Source of the DNA: VMCP01 sp964592635 | GTDB taxonomy: Bacteria > Bacteroidota > Bacteroidia > NS11-12g > UBA955 | Reading direction: 5' to 3' | Assembly: GCA_964592635.1 (NCBI GenBank) | Contig: CAZQFZ010000058.1 | Location: 1 to 16,028, forward strand | Length of the DNA stretch: 16,028 nucleotides | In this document: positions 1-7,046 of the stretch, piece after piece | Layout of the letters: each line of letters opens with the position of its first letter | Numbering within the stretch: position 1 is the stretch's first letter | The notes under the pieces: model-generated | What the model was told of the DNA's origin: nothing | Database searches by the model: none | The model's input: only the letters and a program-made list of their open reading frames with translations | Program-made: the position numbers and the translations under genes

Positions 1-67
1 CAGGAAGATTCAATGTTAAAAATCTCCAGAAATTTCGAACTCCTGAATTAAATCGTTCTCGATCTAA

Positions 68-1192
68 TTACAAGTTTCCGCGGATTTCTTGCTCGCGCTC
101 AATGCTTTCAAATAACGCTTTGAAATTTCCTTTTCCGAATGACTTTGCACCCTTGCGCTGAATGATTTCGAAAAATAATGTTGGACGATCCTCTACCGGC
201 TTGGTGAAAATCTGCAACAAATACCCTTCCTCATCGCGGTCAATCAAAATATTCAATTTCTTCAACGCCTCTAAATCTTCGTCAATATGTCCCACACGAT
301 CCAATACATCCTCATAATAGTTCTCTGGAACGTATAAAAACTCAACACCTCTTCTGCGAAGTTCGCCTACCGTTTCAATGATACTGTGAACCTCAACCGC
401 TATGTGCTGAACTCCCGCACCCTTGTAAAATTCAATGTATTCCTCAATCTGAGATTTCTTTTTACCCTCAGCTGGTTCGTTGATTGGAAACTTAATATAT
501 CCGTTTCCGTTACTTACCACTTTACTCATTAATGCAGAATACTCGGTGCTGATGTCCTTATCATCGAAAGTAAGAAGCAATTTGAATCCCATTACATCTT
601 CGTAGAACTTCACCCACTGATCCATTTCGCCCAATTCCACGTTTCCTACGCAATGATCCACGTATTTCAATCCAACAGGAACGGTTTCCAATGCGTTATT
701 GGGTGCTTTATAACCGGGTAAGAATGGACCAGAATAGTTTCTACGTTCCACAAATTTGTGAACGGTTTCACCGTAGGTGTAAATTCCTGAAATAATTACG
801 TAACCGTGTTCGTCCTCAAAACGAGTAGGTTCCATGTAGGGCTTAGCGCCGCGTTTAACGGTTTCTTCGAAACTTTTTGTAGCATCATCCACCCACAAAC
901 TCAAGAATTTAACCCCATCACCGTGTTTTACCTGGTGTTGAGCAATTTCTGAATCGGGCGACATGGCCGTAGTCAATACCAATCGGATTTTCCCTTGTTC
1001 CAAAACATAACTTGCACGATCGCGCAATCCAGTTTCAGGACCTGCATAAGCTACCAATTTATAGCCCCATGCCATTTGATAATAATAAGCACTTTGTTTT
1101 GCGTTTCCTACATAAAACTCGATATGATCGGTTCCGTTTAGGGGAAGGAAATCAACATTGGTTTGCGTGGTTTCTAGAACTTCAGTTTCCAT
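68..1192 (-). CDS. hpd: 4-hydroxyphenylpyruvate dioxygenase
   Basis: This non-heme Fe(II) enzyme of tyrosine catabolism converts 4-hydroxyphenylpyruvate to homogentisate in the cytoplasm. The 374-residue length is normal for the family. Two vicinal-oxygen-chelate modules are visible. The facial-triad iron ligands are His180 (in VDHCVGNV), His263 (in VQHIAVEVH) and Glu342 (in LFFEIIQR), counting from the chosen start. The frame opens two codons earlier with TTG at 1198, but ATG at 1192 is preferred because it is a normal start and lies 13 nt below a good -7 box. The gene stands alone after priA, with 121 bp between them and its own promoter-like sequence. No homogentisate dioxygenase is seen; only 67 bp remain downstream. 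Identification is based on motif and overall sequence recognition and is very secure. Confidence 0.96.
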   Translation of the reverse strand: METEVLETTQTNVDFLPLNGTDHIEFYVGNAKQSAYYYQMAWGYKLVAYAGPETGLRDRASYVLEQGKIRLVLTTAMSPDSEIAQHQVKHGDGVKFLSLWVDDATKSFEETVKRGAKPYMEPTRFEDEHGYVIISGIYTYGETVHKFVERRNYSGPFLPGYKAPNNALETVPVGLKYVDHCVGNVELGEMDQWVKFYEDVMGFKLLLTFDDKDISTEYSALMSKVVSNGNGYIKFPINEPAEGKKKSQIEEYIEFYKGAGVQHIAVEVHSIIETVGELRRRGVEFLYVPENYYEDVLDRVGHIDEDLEALKKLNILIDRDEEGYLLQIFTKPVEDRPTLFFEIIQRKGAKSFGKGNFKALFESIEREQEIRGNL

Positions 1193-1205
1193 ATTCAATT
1201 AATTA

Positions 1206-1238
1206 CAAAAATACGGAATTTTATCAACCCCTGCTCAA
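1206..1238 (-). promoter_or_regulatory. Bacteroidota-type promoter of hpd
   Basis: On the minus strand TATTTTTG (1206-1213) matches the TAnnTTTG -7 consensus of Bacteroidota, with a TTG (1236-1238) 22 bp upstream as the -33 element. Transcription would start around 1199-1202, giving a 5' leader of only about 7-10 nt before the ATG at 1192. The match is by eye and no transcript data were used. Confidence 0.55.
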
Positions 1239-1313
1239 CTACCCAATAAATGCACCATTATTCGCGATGAATGAACATCCCCCGAAACCTAAAAAATGGA
1301 ACGTACCCTAAAA

Positions 1314-3767
1314 TCAAGGATCCACCACGAAATCTACCACCACTCCATTCATGCCGTCCATCTGTAACAATCGATCTTTCTGCTGCAACAAGAAAACCTT
1401 CACCTTAGCCGCATTGTATTTTTCCGAATCAAACTTGATCAAAAACTGCTGAATATACTGATTTTTTATTTTGGAAACTGAAGGCGTAATGGGTCCCAAC
1501 AACCGCTCCCCTACAACAGGACGCAACAAATTATTGAAAACCATCGCCGCAGTAATGGCCGACTGCTCCTCTTTGTGGCGGACATAAATCTCTATCAATC
1601 GTCCAAATGGTGGATATTCAAATGTTTTTCTGGATTCCAATTCCTGCTCTGCTAGTCCCTCGTAATCATCGGCTTGAAGAAACTCAAATACCGGGTGCTC
1701 CGTTTTATAGGTTTGAACCACAATTTGACCGTACACCTTTCCTCTACCCGCTCTGCCAGCCAATTGGTACAATTGCTGAAAGGCACGTTCATTACTTCGA
1801 AAATCTGGAATGTTCAATGAAATGTCGCCATCTGGAACTGCAATTAGCGAAACATCTTCGAAATCAATTCCCTTGGCCAACAATTGAGTTCCCACCAAAA
1901 TATCAATGTTCCCGTGATGAAAATCATTGATAATTTTCTGGAAATCGCTTCTTTTTTTGATGCTTTGTTGATCAAAACGAGCAATTCGAGCCGTGGGAAA
2001 CAAAATGCCCAACTCTTCCACCATTTTCTCTGTACCAGAACCTTTCATGGTGAAATCATTTCCCCCACAACCGGGACAAACTTTCGGCAAACTCTGTTGG
2101 AAACCGCAGTAACCGCAGCGTTGGTTGTTGGAACTTTTATAATAGGTTAATGAAATATCGCATTGAATGCAATCCGTGGTATGTCCGCACAGCGAGCACT
2201 GAATATAGGGCGCATATCCCTTGCGATTGTGATAAACAATGATTTTATGTTTCTTGGATAGCGATTCGGTTAACGTTTCTATCATGGGATCCGAAAACAG
2301 TCCTTCCATCCGGTTCTGTTTTTTCAATTCCTTGATATTCAACCATTGCCACATTGCAAAATCGCGTTGTTCATAACGCTGCTTGAGTACCACTTTGTGT
2401 ATTTGTCGCTTTTCGGCCAAATGCCACATTTCATAACTCGGTGTTGCTGAACCCATTAAAACATGGGCCTGATGCTGTTTGGCCAAGTAAAAAGCGGCAT
2501 CACGCGCATGAAATAATGGACGTTTTTCGAACTGTTTGTAGCCGGGTTCATGTTCTTCGTCGACAACAATCAATCCCAATTCCACGAAGGGTGCAAAAAG
2601 CGCGCTGCGGGTACCAATCACGAAATTTATTTCTCTTTTTCGGACCTTTTCGTAGAGTTCGGTTCGTTCAGATGTGGAATAATAATGATGCCACACACCT
2701 ACTTCCACACTGATATTTTTACGAACGCGATCAACCAGATTTTCGGTAAGAGCCACTTCGGGAACCAGAAACAAAACTTGCTTTCCTTGCTGTACTATTT
2801 TTTCTGCAAAATCCAAGTATAGCAAGGTTTTACCCGATCCGGTTACTCCATAAAGAAGTACGTGTTTATTTTCTTTAAATCCTTTTTCAATTTCTTGGGA
2901 TGCAATTTCTTGCGCGGGAGTTAAATGCAATTTCTCGCCCAATGATTCGCCAATAATTAAGTTTTCGGTACGCTGCTTAAATAAATGTATAGCCCCCTTT
3001 TTTTCTAACTGCCTCAGCGTTTCTCGTCCAATTTCAGTGCCTTCTAATGCTGATTTCAATTCCATTAATTTGCGACCTTTTCCCAACAGATGCATCATTG
3101 CGGTGAACTGTTTGGGTGCTTTTTTTTCGAGGGAATTCAACAATGTATTGGCTTCATCGGAATCGTCCCACAATGCCGAAAACTCAAGCATTTCCACAAT
3201 TTTGGGTTTATAATTCTCTCGGAGTTCCTCGTGCATGGAAAGCACACCTTTCATATACATAGATTTGATGTGCTTCATTACTGACTTTTGATTCAGCAAC
3301 TGTTGCACTTGGTCTACGGTAATGGTTTTTTCTTGAATTAATAAGGCCAGAATTTGGTTTTCCTTATCGTCGAGTACGGGCAAATCATCGGGTTGAAATT
3401 CTGGATGCAAGGTAATTTTAGTGGTCGATTGAACCCGGTAACCTGCAGGAAGTGCAACCGAAAGAACATCCCCCAAAAAAGACATATAATACTGGGAAAT
3501 CCAATTCCAAAATTGCATTTGCTGGGCTGAAACAATGGGTTGATCGTCTAATATTTCCAGGATGTAACTGGCTTGATAACCCACAGGCGGCTGTTCTGAT
3601 AATTCCCAAACTATGCCTGAATACACCTTTTTAACTCCAAATCCAACAGCTACACGCAAACCAGGGACAATGAACTCATTCCACTCAAACGGCACACGAT
3701 AGGTGTACAATTTGGGTAAGGGTAACGGTAAAAGTACAGTTGCAAATATGGTTATGCGTTCCGACAC
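1314..3767 (-). CDS. priA: Primosomal protein N' / replication restart helicase PriA
   Basis: PriA is the superfamily 2 3'-5' DNA helicase that recognises stalled forks and reloads the replisome. Order of parts: N-terminal 3'-OH-binding domain (residues 1-110, including the family signature LPLPKLYTYRVP), a winged-helix-like linker, Walker A GVTGSGKT (307-314), Walker B DEEH (403-406), GSATPS (439-444), the zinc-binding region with all eight cysteines (524, 527, 533, 536, 551, 554, 564, 567), then the helicase C-domain with VGTQLLAKGIDF and QLAGRAGRG. At 817 residues it is longer than E. coli PriA (about 730), the extra length lying mainly between residues 120 and 280. The start codon is GTG at 3767; an in-frame TAA lies four codons upstream (3777-3779) and the family N-terminus begins at once, so no other start fits. 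Its own promoter-like sequence sits immediately upstream. Confidence 0.97.
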   Translation of the reverse strand: MSERITIFATVLLPLPLPKLYTYRVPFEWNEFIVPGLRVAVGFGVKKVYSGIVWELSEQPPVGYQASYILEILDDQPIVSAQQMQFWNWISQYYMSFLGDVLSVALPAGYRVQSTTKITLHPEFQPDDLPVLDDKENQILALLIQEKTITVDQVQQLLNQKSVMKHIKSMYMKGVLSMHEELRENYKPKIVEMLEFSALWDDSDEANTLLNSLEKKAPKQFTAMMHLLGKGRKLMELKSALEGTEIGRETLRQLEKKGAIHLFKQRTENLIIGESLGEKLHLTPAQEIASQEIEKGFKENKHVLLYGVTGSGKTLLYLDFAEKIVQQGKQVLFLVPEVALTENLVDRVRKNISVEVGVWHHYYSTSERTELYEKVRKREINFVIGTRSALFAPFVELGLIVVDEEHEPGYKQFEKRPLFHARDAAFYLAKQHQAHVLMGSATPSYEMWHLAEKRQIHKVVLKQRYEQRDFAMWQWLNIKELKKQNRMEGLFSDPMIETLTESLSKKHKIIVYHNRKGYAPYIQCSLCGHTTDCIQCDISLTYYKSSNNQRCGYCGFQQSLPKVCPGCGGNDFTMKGSGTEKMVEELGILFPTARIARFDQQSIKKRSDFQKIINDFHHGNIDILVGTQLLAKGIDFEDVSLIAVPDGDISLNIPDFRSNERAFQQLYQLAGRAGRGKVYGQIVVQTYKTEHPVFEFLQADDYEGLAEQELESRKTFEYPPFGRLIEIYVRHKEEQSAITAAMVFNNLLRPVVGERLLGPITPSVSKIKNQYIQQFLIKFDSEKYNAAKVKVFLLQQKDRLLQMDGMNGVVVDFVVDP

Positions 3768-3771
3768 TAGG

Positions 3772-3803
3772 CAAAGTTACTCAATCCCAACGAAGCTTCA
3801 CAA
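3772..3803 (-). promoter_or_regulatory. Bacteroidota-type promoter of priA (possibly leaderless)
   Basis: TAACTTTG on the minus strand (3772-3779) is a perfect TAnnTTTG box, with TTG (3801-3803) exactly 21 bp upstream. Only 4 nt separate the box from the GTG start codon at 3767, so the transcript would begin at or within a base or two of the start codon. The sequence lies in the 109-bp gap between the UbiA gene and priA. Confidence 0.6.
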
Positions 3804-3876
3804 TTTCAATACCGGTAGGATGAGTAAAGCTCTAAACTTATGGAGTTAAAATGAATGTATTTTCAAAAACCGAGTT

Positions 3877-4926
3877 TCAGAAAATTTGGTACTTCATGGC
3901 ATAGCGCATTAACACCAAAACAATACCTGCAATGTGGTAAATTAATACGGCTTTCTGTAGTCTGAGCATCCAACGAATCCACTTTTCCGATTGCTTTACG
4001 GTAGCCCAAGAAATCAGCCAGGACGCTAATACAGATACCGAAGAACTACCCATCAATCCACTGGAAGTAAACGTTTGAATCCAAGTTACATTGGCCGGAT
4101 TGTTCGATGCAAATCCAATTTCAAGAATCCATTGACTGATAAAGAAAAATGCTACCACACCTGCGTTGAGCATTACGATTCCAAAAGAAGTCATACTTCT
4201 TCCTACTGCTACCACGGCCGTTTTGTATCCAAAAATCAAGTTGCCCCGGTGTCCTAAGAGATCTTTTAAAACATCTTTATTAAATAGTACCACCCACAGA
4301 GCGCTGAAAAAATAAACCAAATCCCAATCGGCAAAACCCATGTGAAGCCAACCGCCTAAAAGAGGCAATAACGTGAGCAAAGAAGACGAAATTTCTCGAA
4401 CAAAAGGTATTTTTTGCAATTTGTGCGAATAAAACCAGCATAAAAATTGGAATCCCACAAAAAACAAGAGAATTTTAAATGAGGCTAAAAAGGCGAAAAT
4501 CAATCCCAAAGAATTGAAAAGTACATACAAATTAGCTAGATGGCGGGTTCCCACGGCTTGTCCCATGATCGCCATATTCGGACGATTCACCAAATCTTTA
4601 TCTACATCGTAAAAGTAGTTTATGATGAAGGCGGAAGCCACGGTAAAAACCGTAGCGATGGCCATAAAGTGCAGGGTTTCATCTGCCACAAAATCAAAAC
4701 TTAGCCATTTCAATCGCTGTAAAATAGAAATATCCGATGGCACTGGTAGTTCAGAATTTTTTCCGTGCATGGAGTTTCCAAAGATAAGATATCCTCGAAA
4801 ACGGCTTAAATGGATGTACAGACCCGTAATGTATTGAGCGAGCAAAACGAGAAGGATATTGTACCAGCGCACAATTCCCAGAAAAAATAAAAAACGTATA
4901 ATTCGTTGCTGCTGTATGGGCGACAT
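3877..4926 (-). CDS. UbiA-family membrane prenyltransferase
   Basis: This polytopic inner-membrane protein of 349 residues has about eight or nine hydrophobic spans. UbiA enzymes transfer a prenyl chain from a prenyl diphosphate to an acceptor. The first Asp-rich motif is NYFYDVDKD (N103, D107, D111) and the second is KDVLKD (D218, D222), both in the expected places for Mg2+-diphosphate binding. Between the first span and the first motif there is a hydrophilic stretch (about residues 42-83). The ATG overlaps the mevalonate kinase stop in TAATG, so it is almost certainly translated with that operon and uses its isoprenoid product. The sequence resembles Bacteroidota proteins usually labelled geranylgeranylglycerol-phosphate geranylgeranyltransferase, but the acceptor cannot be read from sequence; a quinone-ring prenyltransferase such as MenA is the main alternative. 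The family is secure and the substrate uncertain. Confidence 0.85.
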   Translation of the reverse strand: MSPIQQQRIIRFLFFLGIVRWYNILLVLLAQYITGLYIHLSRFRGYLIFGNSMHGKNSELPVPSDISILQRLKWLSFDFVADETLHFMAIATVFTVASAFIINYFYDVDKDLVNRPNMAIMGQAVGTRHLANLYVLFNSLGLIFAFLASFKILLFFVGFQFLCWFYSHKLQKIPFVREISSSLLTLLPLLGGWLHMGFADWDLVYFFSALWVVLFNKDVLKDLLGHRGNLIFGYKTAVVAVGRSMTSFGIVMLNAGVVAFFFISQWILEIGFASNNPANVTWIQTFTSSGLMGSSSVSVLASWLISWATVKQSEKWIRWMLRLQKAVLIYHIAGIVLVLMRYAMKYQIF

Positions 4927-5888
4927 TACATTTTGTATATGACCTGCAAGTTATGTCCTTTTAACATTTCTTTTGCACGATCAATATCTTCGGTAAAGCC
5001 CAGAATAAAACCTCCACCGCCGCTGCCGCAGAGTTTCAAGTAATAACAATTGGTTTCAATTCCTTTTCTCCAAACGTCTTCGAATTTTTGGGGAATCATG
5101 GGTTGAAAATTGTTTAAAAAGAGAGTAGAAAGCGCTTTCACATTTTCCAATAATGGTTTCACTTCACCTTTAAGGAAATGTTTTACGGCGTGATCGTTGT
5201 GTTTTTTTAATTCGGTTTTCACCATATTGCGGAAACCTTCTTCTTTCAAACGTTCCAAGAAAATTTCCACCATTCCTTTGGTTTTTCCGGGGGATCCAGA
5301 ATTCATCAAGAAAATAGCCCCCTTACTTTGGGCATTTTCCACCGGAATTCCTACGGTATCCAAACTGCCTTTACCTTTGATGAGTATAGGCAAATTCAAA
5401 TAACAAATCAACGGATCTAAACCCGAACTTTTACCGTGGAAATAGCTTTCCATAATGGCCAAATTGGATTTTAACTCAGCTAAGTTCTCCTCGATCATTA
5501 CGTCGTCGGCCGTGATAGGATGGATGGTGTAGTTTTTGTACAAGGCGGCAACCAATGCCCCCGAGGATCCTACTCCAAATCCTTGAGGTATGCTACTATC
5601 AAAATACAAACCGCTTTCCAAATCGGATTCCAAGCGTGCGAAATCCATTTTAAAGGGTAATTCACCGTTGAAGTGCATATCCTTTAAATGTTTAACATAC
5701 TTTACAATGTTGCGGTTGGATTTGATTTGAGATTCGGTTTCTGCACCTGTGGGTGCTACATCAAAACGGCCTTGAAAGTGTTCAAATGGAATGCTCAATC
5801 CCATTGAATCCTCAATAATTCCGTATTCCCCAAACAATAATATTTTGGCATAAAACAAGGAATCTTTCAAGACAGCTTTCGACGACAT
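4926..5888 (-). CDS. mvk: Mevalonate kinase (GHMP superfamily)
   Basis: This cytoplasmic enzyme phosphorylates mevalonate to 5-phosphomevalonate. All three GHMP motifs are present in 320 residues: motif 1 YAKILLFGEYG (13-23, with Lys15), motif 2 GFGVGSSGALVAAL (103-116, the ATP-binding glycine-rich loop), and motif 3 CGSGGGG (287-293). HGKSSGLDPL (151-160) supplies the catalytic Asp158 in the form typical of mevalonate kinases. The length is usual for bacterial forms. It starts at ATG 5888, 1 bp after the diphosphomevalonate decarboxylase stop, and its TAA shares a base with the ATG of the UbiA gene. The order within the isoprenoid operon supports the assignment over galactokinase or homoserine kinase. 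Confidence 0.88.
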   Translation of the reverse strand: MSSKAVLKDSLFYAKILLFGEYGIIEDSMGLSIPFEHFQGRFDVAPTGAETESQIKSNRNIVKYVKHLKDMHFNGELPFKMDFARLESDLESGLYFDSSIPQGFGVGSSGALVAALYKNYTIHPITADDVMIEENLAELKSNLAIMESYFHGKSSGLDPLICYLNLPILIKGKGSLDTVGIPVENAQSKGAIFLMNSGSPGKTKGMVEIFLERLKEEGFRNMVKTELKKHNDHAVKHFLKGEVKPLLENVKALSTLFLNNFQPMIPQKFEDVWRKGIETNCYYLKLCGSGGGGFILGFTEDIDRAKEMLKGHNLQVIYKM

Positions 5889-5889
5889 T

Positions 5890-6942
5890 TTAGTTTATTT
5901 TGGTAGGGCCTCCACCCATTGCACTGCAAAGATACAATTGGTTTTTGCAATATGGTAACAATTTAGCGTTAATAAAGTTCATTACATCGGCTTCTTGTTT
6001 TGAATTATACAACAAATGAACATTAGCGCCGGCATCTAAAGTGAATGCCATTTCCCAATTGGTTTCTCTGCGCTTTTTCCAAATTAACTCAATTATAGCC
6101 AATGTGTTCGGACGAATCAGCATGTAATAAGGAATCGACGACATCATCATGGCGTGCAATTGCAAGGCTTCCGATTCTATTAATTCCACGAATCTGGAAA
6201 CATTACCTTGTTGCAATACTTCTGACAGTTCCGTAAGATTTTTATTCGCTTGTTCGAATCGAGCTTGAGCGTAAGCATGCAATTTTAACAAATCGTGTCC
6301 TTGAGTGCTGCTCACTGTTTTTTCGCCATCATCTACAATCAGAACTGCGTCTTTCCAATGCAACAATTTCTCACTAACACTGAACGGAAACGCAATGGCA
6401 TATTCATCTGAACTTCCCGGTATACTACTTAATTTGCCCCAAACGCCGGCACCTTCAAACATGCTTCTACAAGCACTTCCTGATCCCAAGCGTGCGCAAA
6501 TACTCACTTTTTGATAAAATTCTGGAGTTCCCGTTTCCAGGATTCCCTCCAAATCCACGATACATAACGCCAAAGCACCAAAACCTGCAGCAGAACTCGC
6601 AATACCCGCACCGTGAGGAAAATTATTGCTGGATTCAATTCTCAAATCCCACTGAGTAGCAGCAGGAACAATGGAGGATATTCTTTGCAAAAAAGTATGA
6701 ATTTTAGGCTCAAACGATGGCTTCGATTTTCCATCTAAAAAGAATTCAATCTGAGAATTTTCTCCTTTTTTGGGGGACGCTATTACAGTGGTTTCCGCAA
6801 ATAAATCGTTTAGCGTCCAACTAATCGAAGGATTAGCCGGCAATTGCACTCCCCCTTCTTTCTTGCCCCAGTATTTTACCAATGCAATGTTGCTTGGACA
6901 ACGATACGTTACTGTTTTGTGTTCTAAATTACTTTGTGACAT
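5890..6942 (-). CDS. mvaD: Diphosphomevalonate decarboxylase
   Basis: The enzyme phosphorylates and decarboxylates 5-diphosphomevalonate to isopentenyl diphosphate. In 350 residues it shows the signatures of the family: SNIALVKYWGK (17-27), NFPHGAGIASSAAGFGAL (108-124), RLGSGSACRS (151-160, containing the conserved catalytic Arg) and TLDAGANVHLL (301-311) with the catalytic Asp303. The last motif is DAGAN where the better-known enzymes have DAGPN. The start is ATG at 6942, four bases from the assembly gap, so the spacing to the preceding kinase gene is unknown. Downstream, mevalonate kinase begins after 1 bp. A phosphomevalonate decarboxylase role is a less likely alternative. Confidence 0.92.
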   Translation of the reverse strand: MSQSNLEHKTVTYRCPSNIALVKYWGKKEGGVQLPANPSISWTLNDLFAETTVIASPKKGENSQIEFFLDGKSKPSFEPKIHTFLQRISSIVPAATQWDLRIESSNNFPHGAGIASSAAGFGALALCIVDLEGILETGTPEFYQKVSICARLGSGSACRSMFEGAGVWGKLSSIPGSSDEYAIAFPFSVSEKLLHWKDAVLIVDDGEKTVSSTQGHDLLKLHAYAQARFEQANKNLTELSEVLQQGNVSRFVELIESEALQLHAMMMSSIPYYMLIRPNTLAIIELIWKKRRETNWEMAFTLDAGANVHLLYNSKQEADVMNFINAKLLPYCKNQLYLCSAMGGGPTKIN

Positions 6943-6946
6943 TCTT

Positions 6947-7046
6947 NNNNNNNNNNNNNNNNNNNNNNNNNNNNNNNNNNNNNNNNNNNNNNNNNNNNNN
7001 NNNNNNNNNNNNNNNNNNNNNNNNNNNNNNNNNNNNNNNNNNNNNN
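6947..7046. other. Assembly gap of exactly 100 N
   Basis: The run is exactly 100 N, the usual placeholder for a scaffold gap whose true length is unknown. It removes the C-terminus of the upstream GHMP kinase and its junction with mvaD. Any reading frame drawn through it, including an apparent overlap of the kinase with mvaD, is not evidence. Confidence 0.98.

Noticed and set aside
1..67. Possible end of a plus-strand gene at the left edge (a frame open from position 3 to about 163)
   Set aside because: It runs antisense into hpd, has no recognisable similarity, and the visible part is too short to judge.
1012..3634. Several plus-strand open frames of 60-115 codons opposite hpd and priA
   Set aside because: They are antisense shadows of strongly conserved genes and show no recognisable protein features.
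3780..3876. Terminator after the UbiA gene
   Set aside because: Only short, interrupted pairings (4-6 bp) could be drawn and none has a good T-tract.
68..4926. hpd plus UbiA as a homogentisate prenylation (tocopherol or plastoquinone-like) pathway
   Set aside because: priA lies between them, hpd and priA each have their own promoter-like sequence, and the UbiA gene is coupled to mevalonate kinase. HPPD normally serves tyrosine breakdown in these bacteria.
6929..6946. Apparent overlap of the GHMP kinase C-terminus with the start of mvaD
   Set aside because: The frame is carried across a 100-N gap of unknown length, so both the overlap and those last residues are artefacts.
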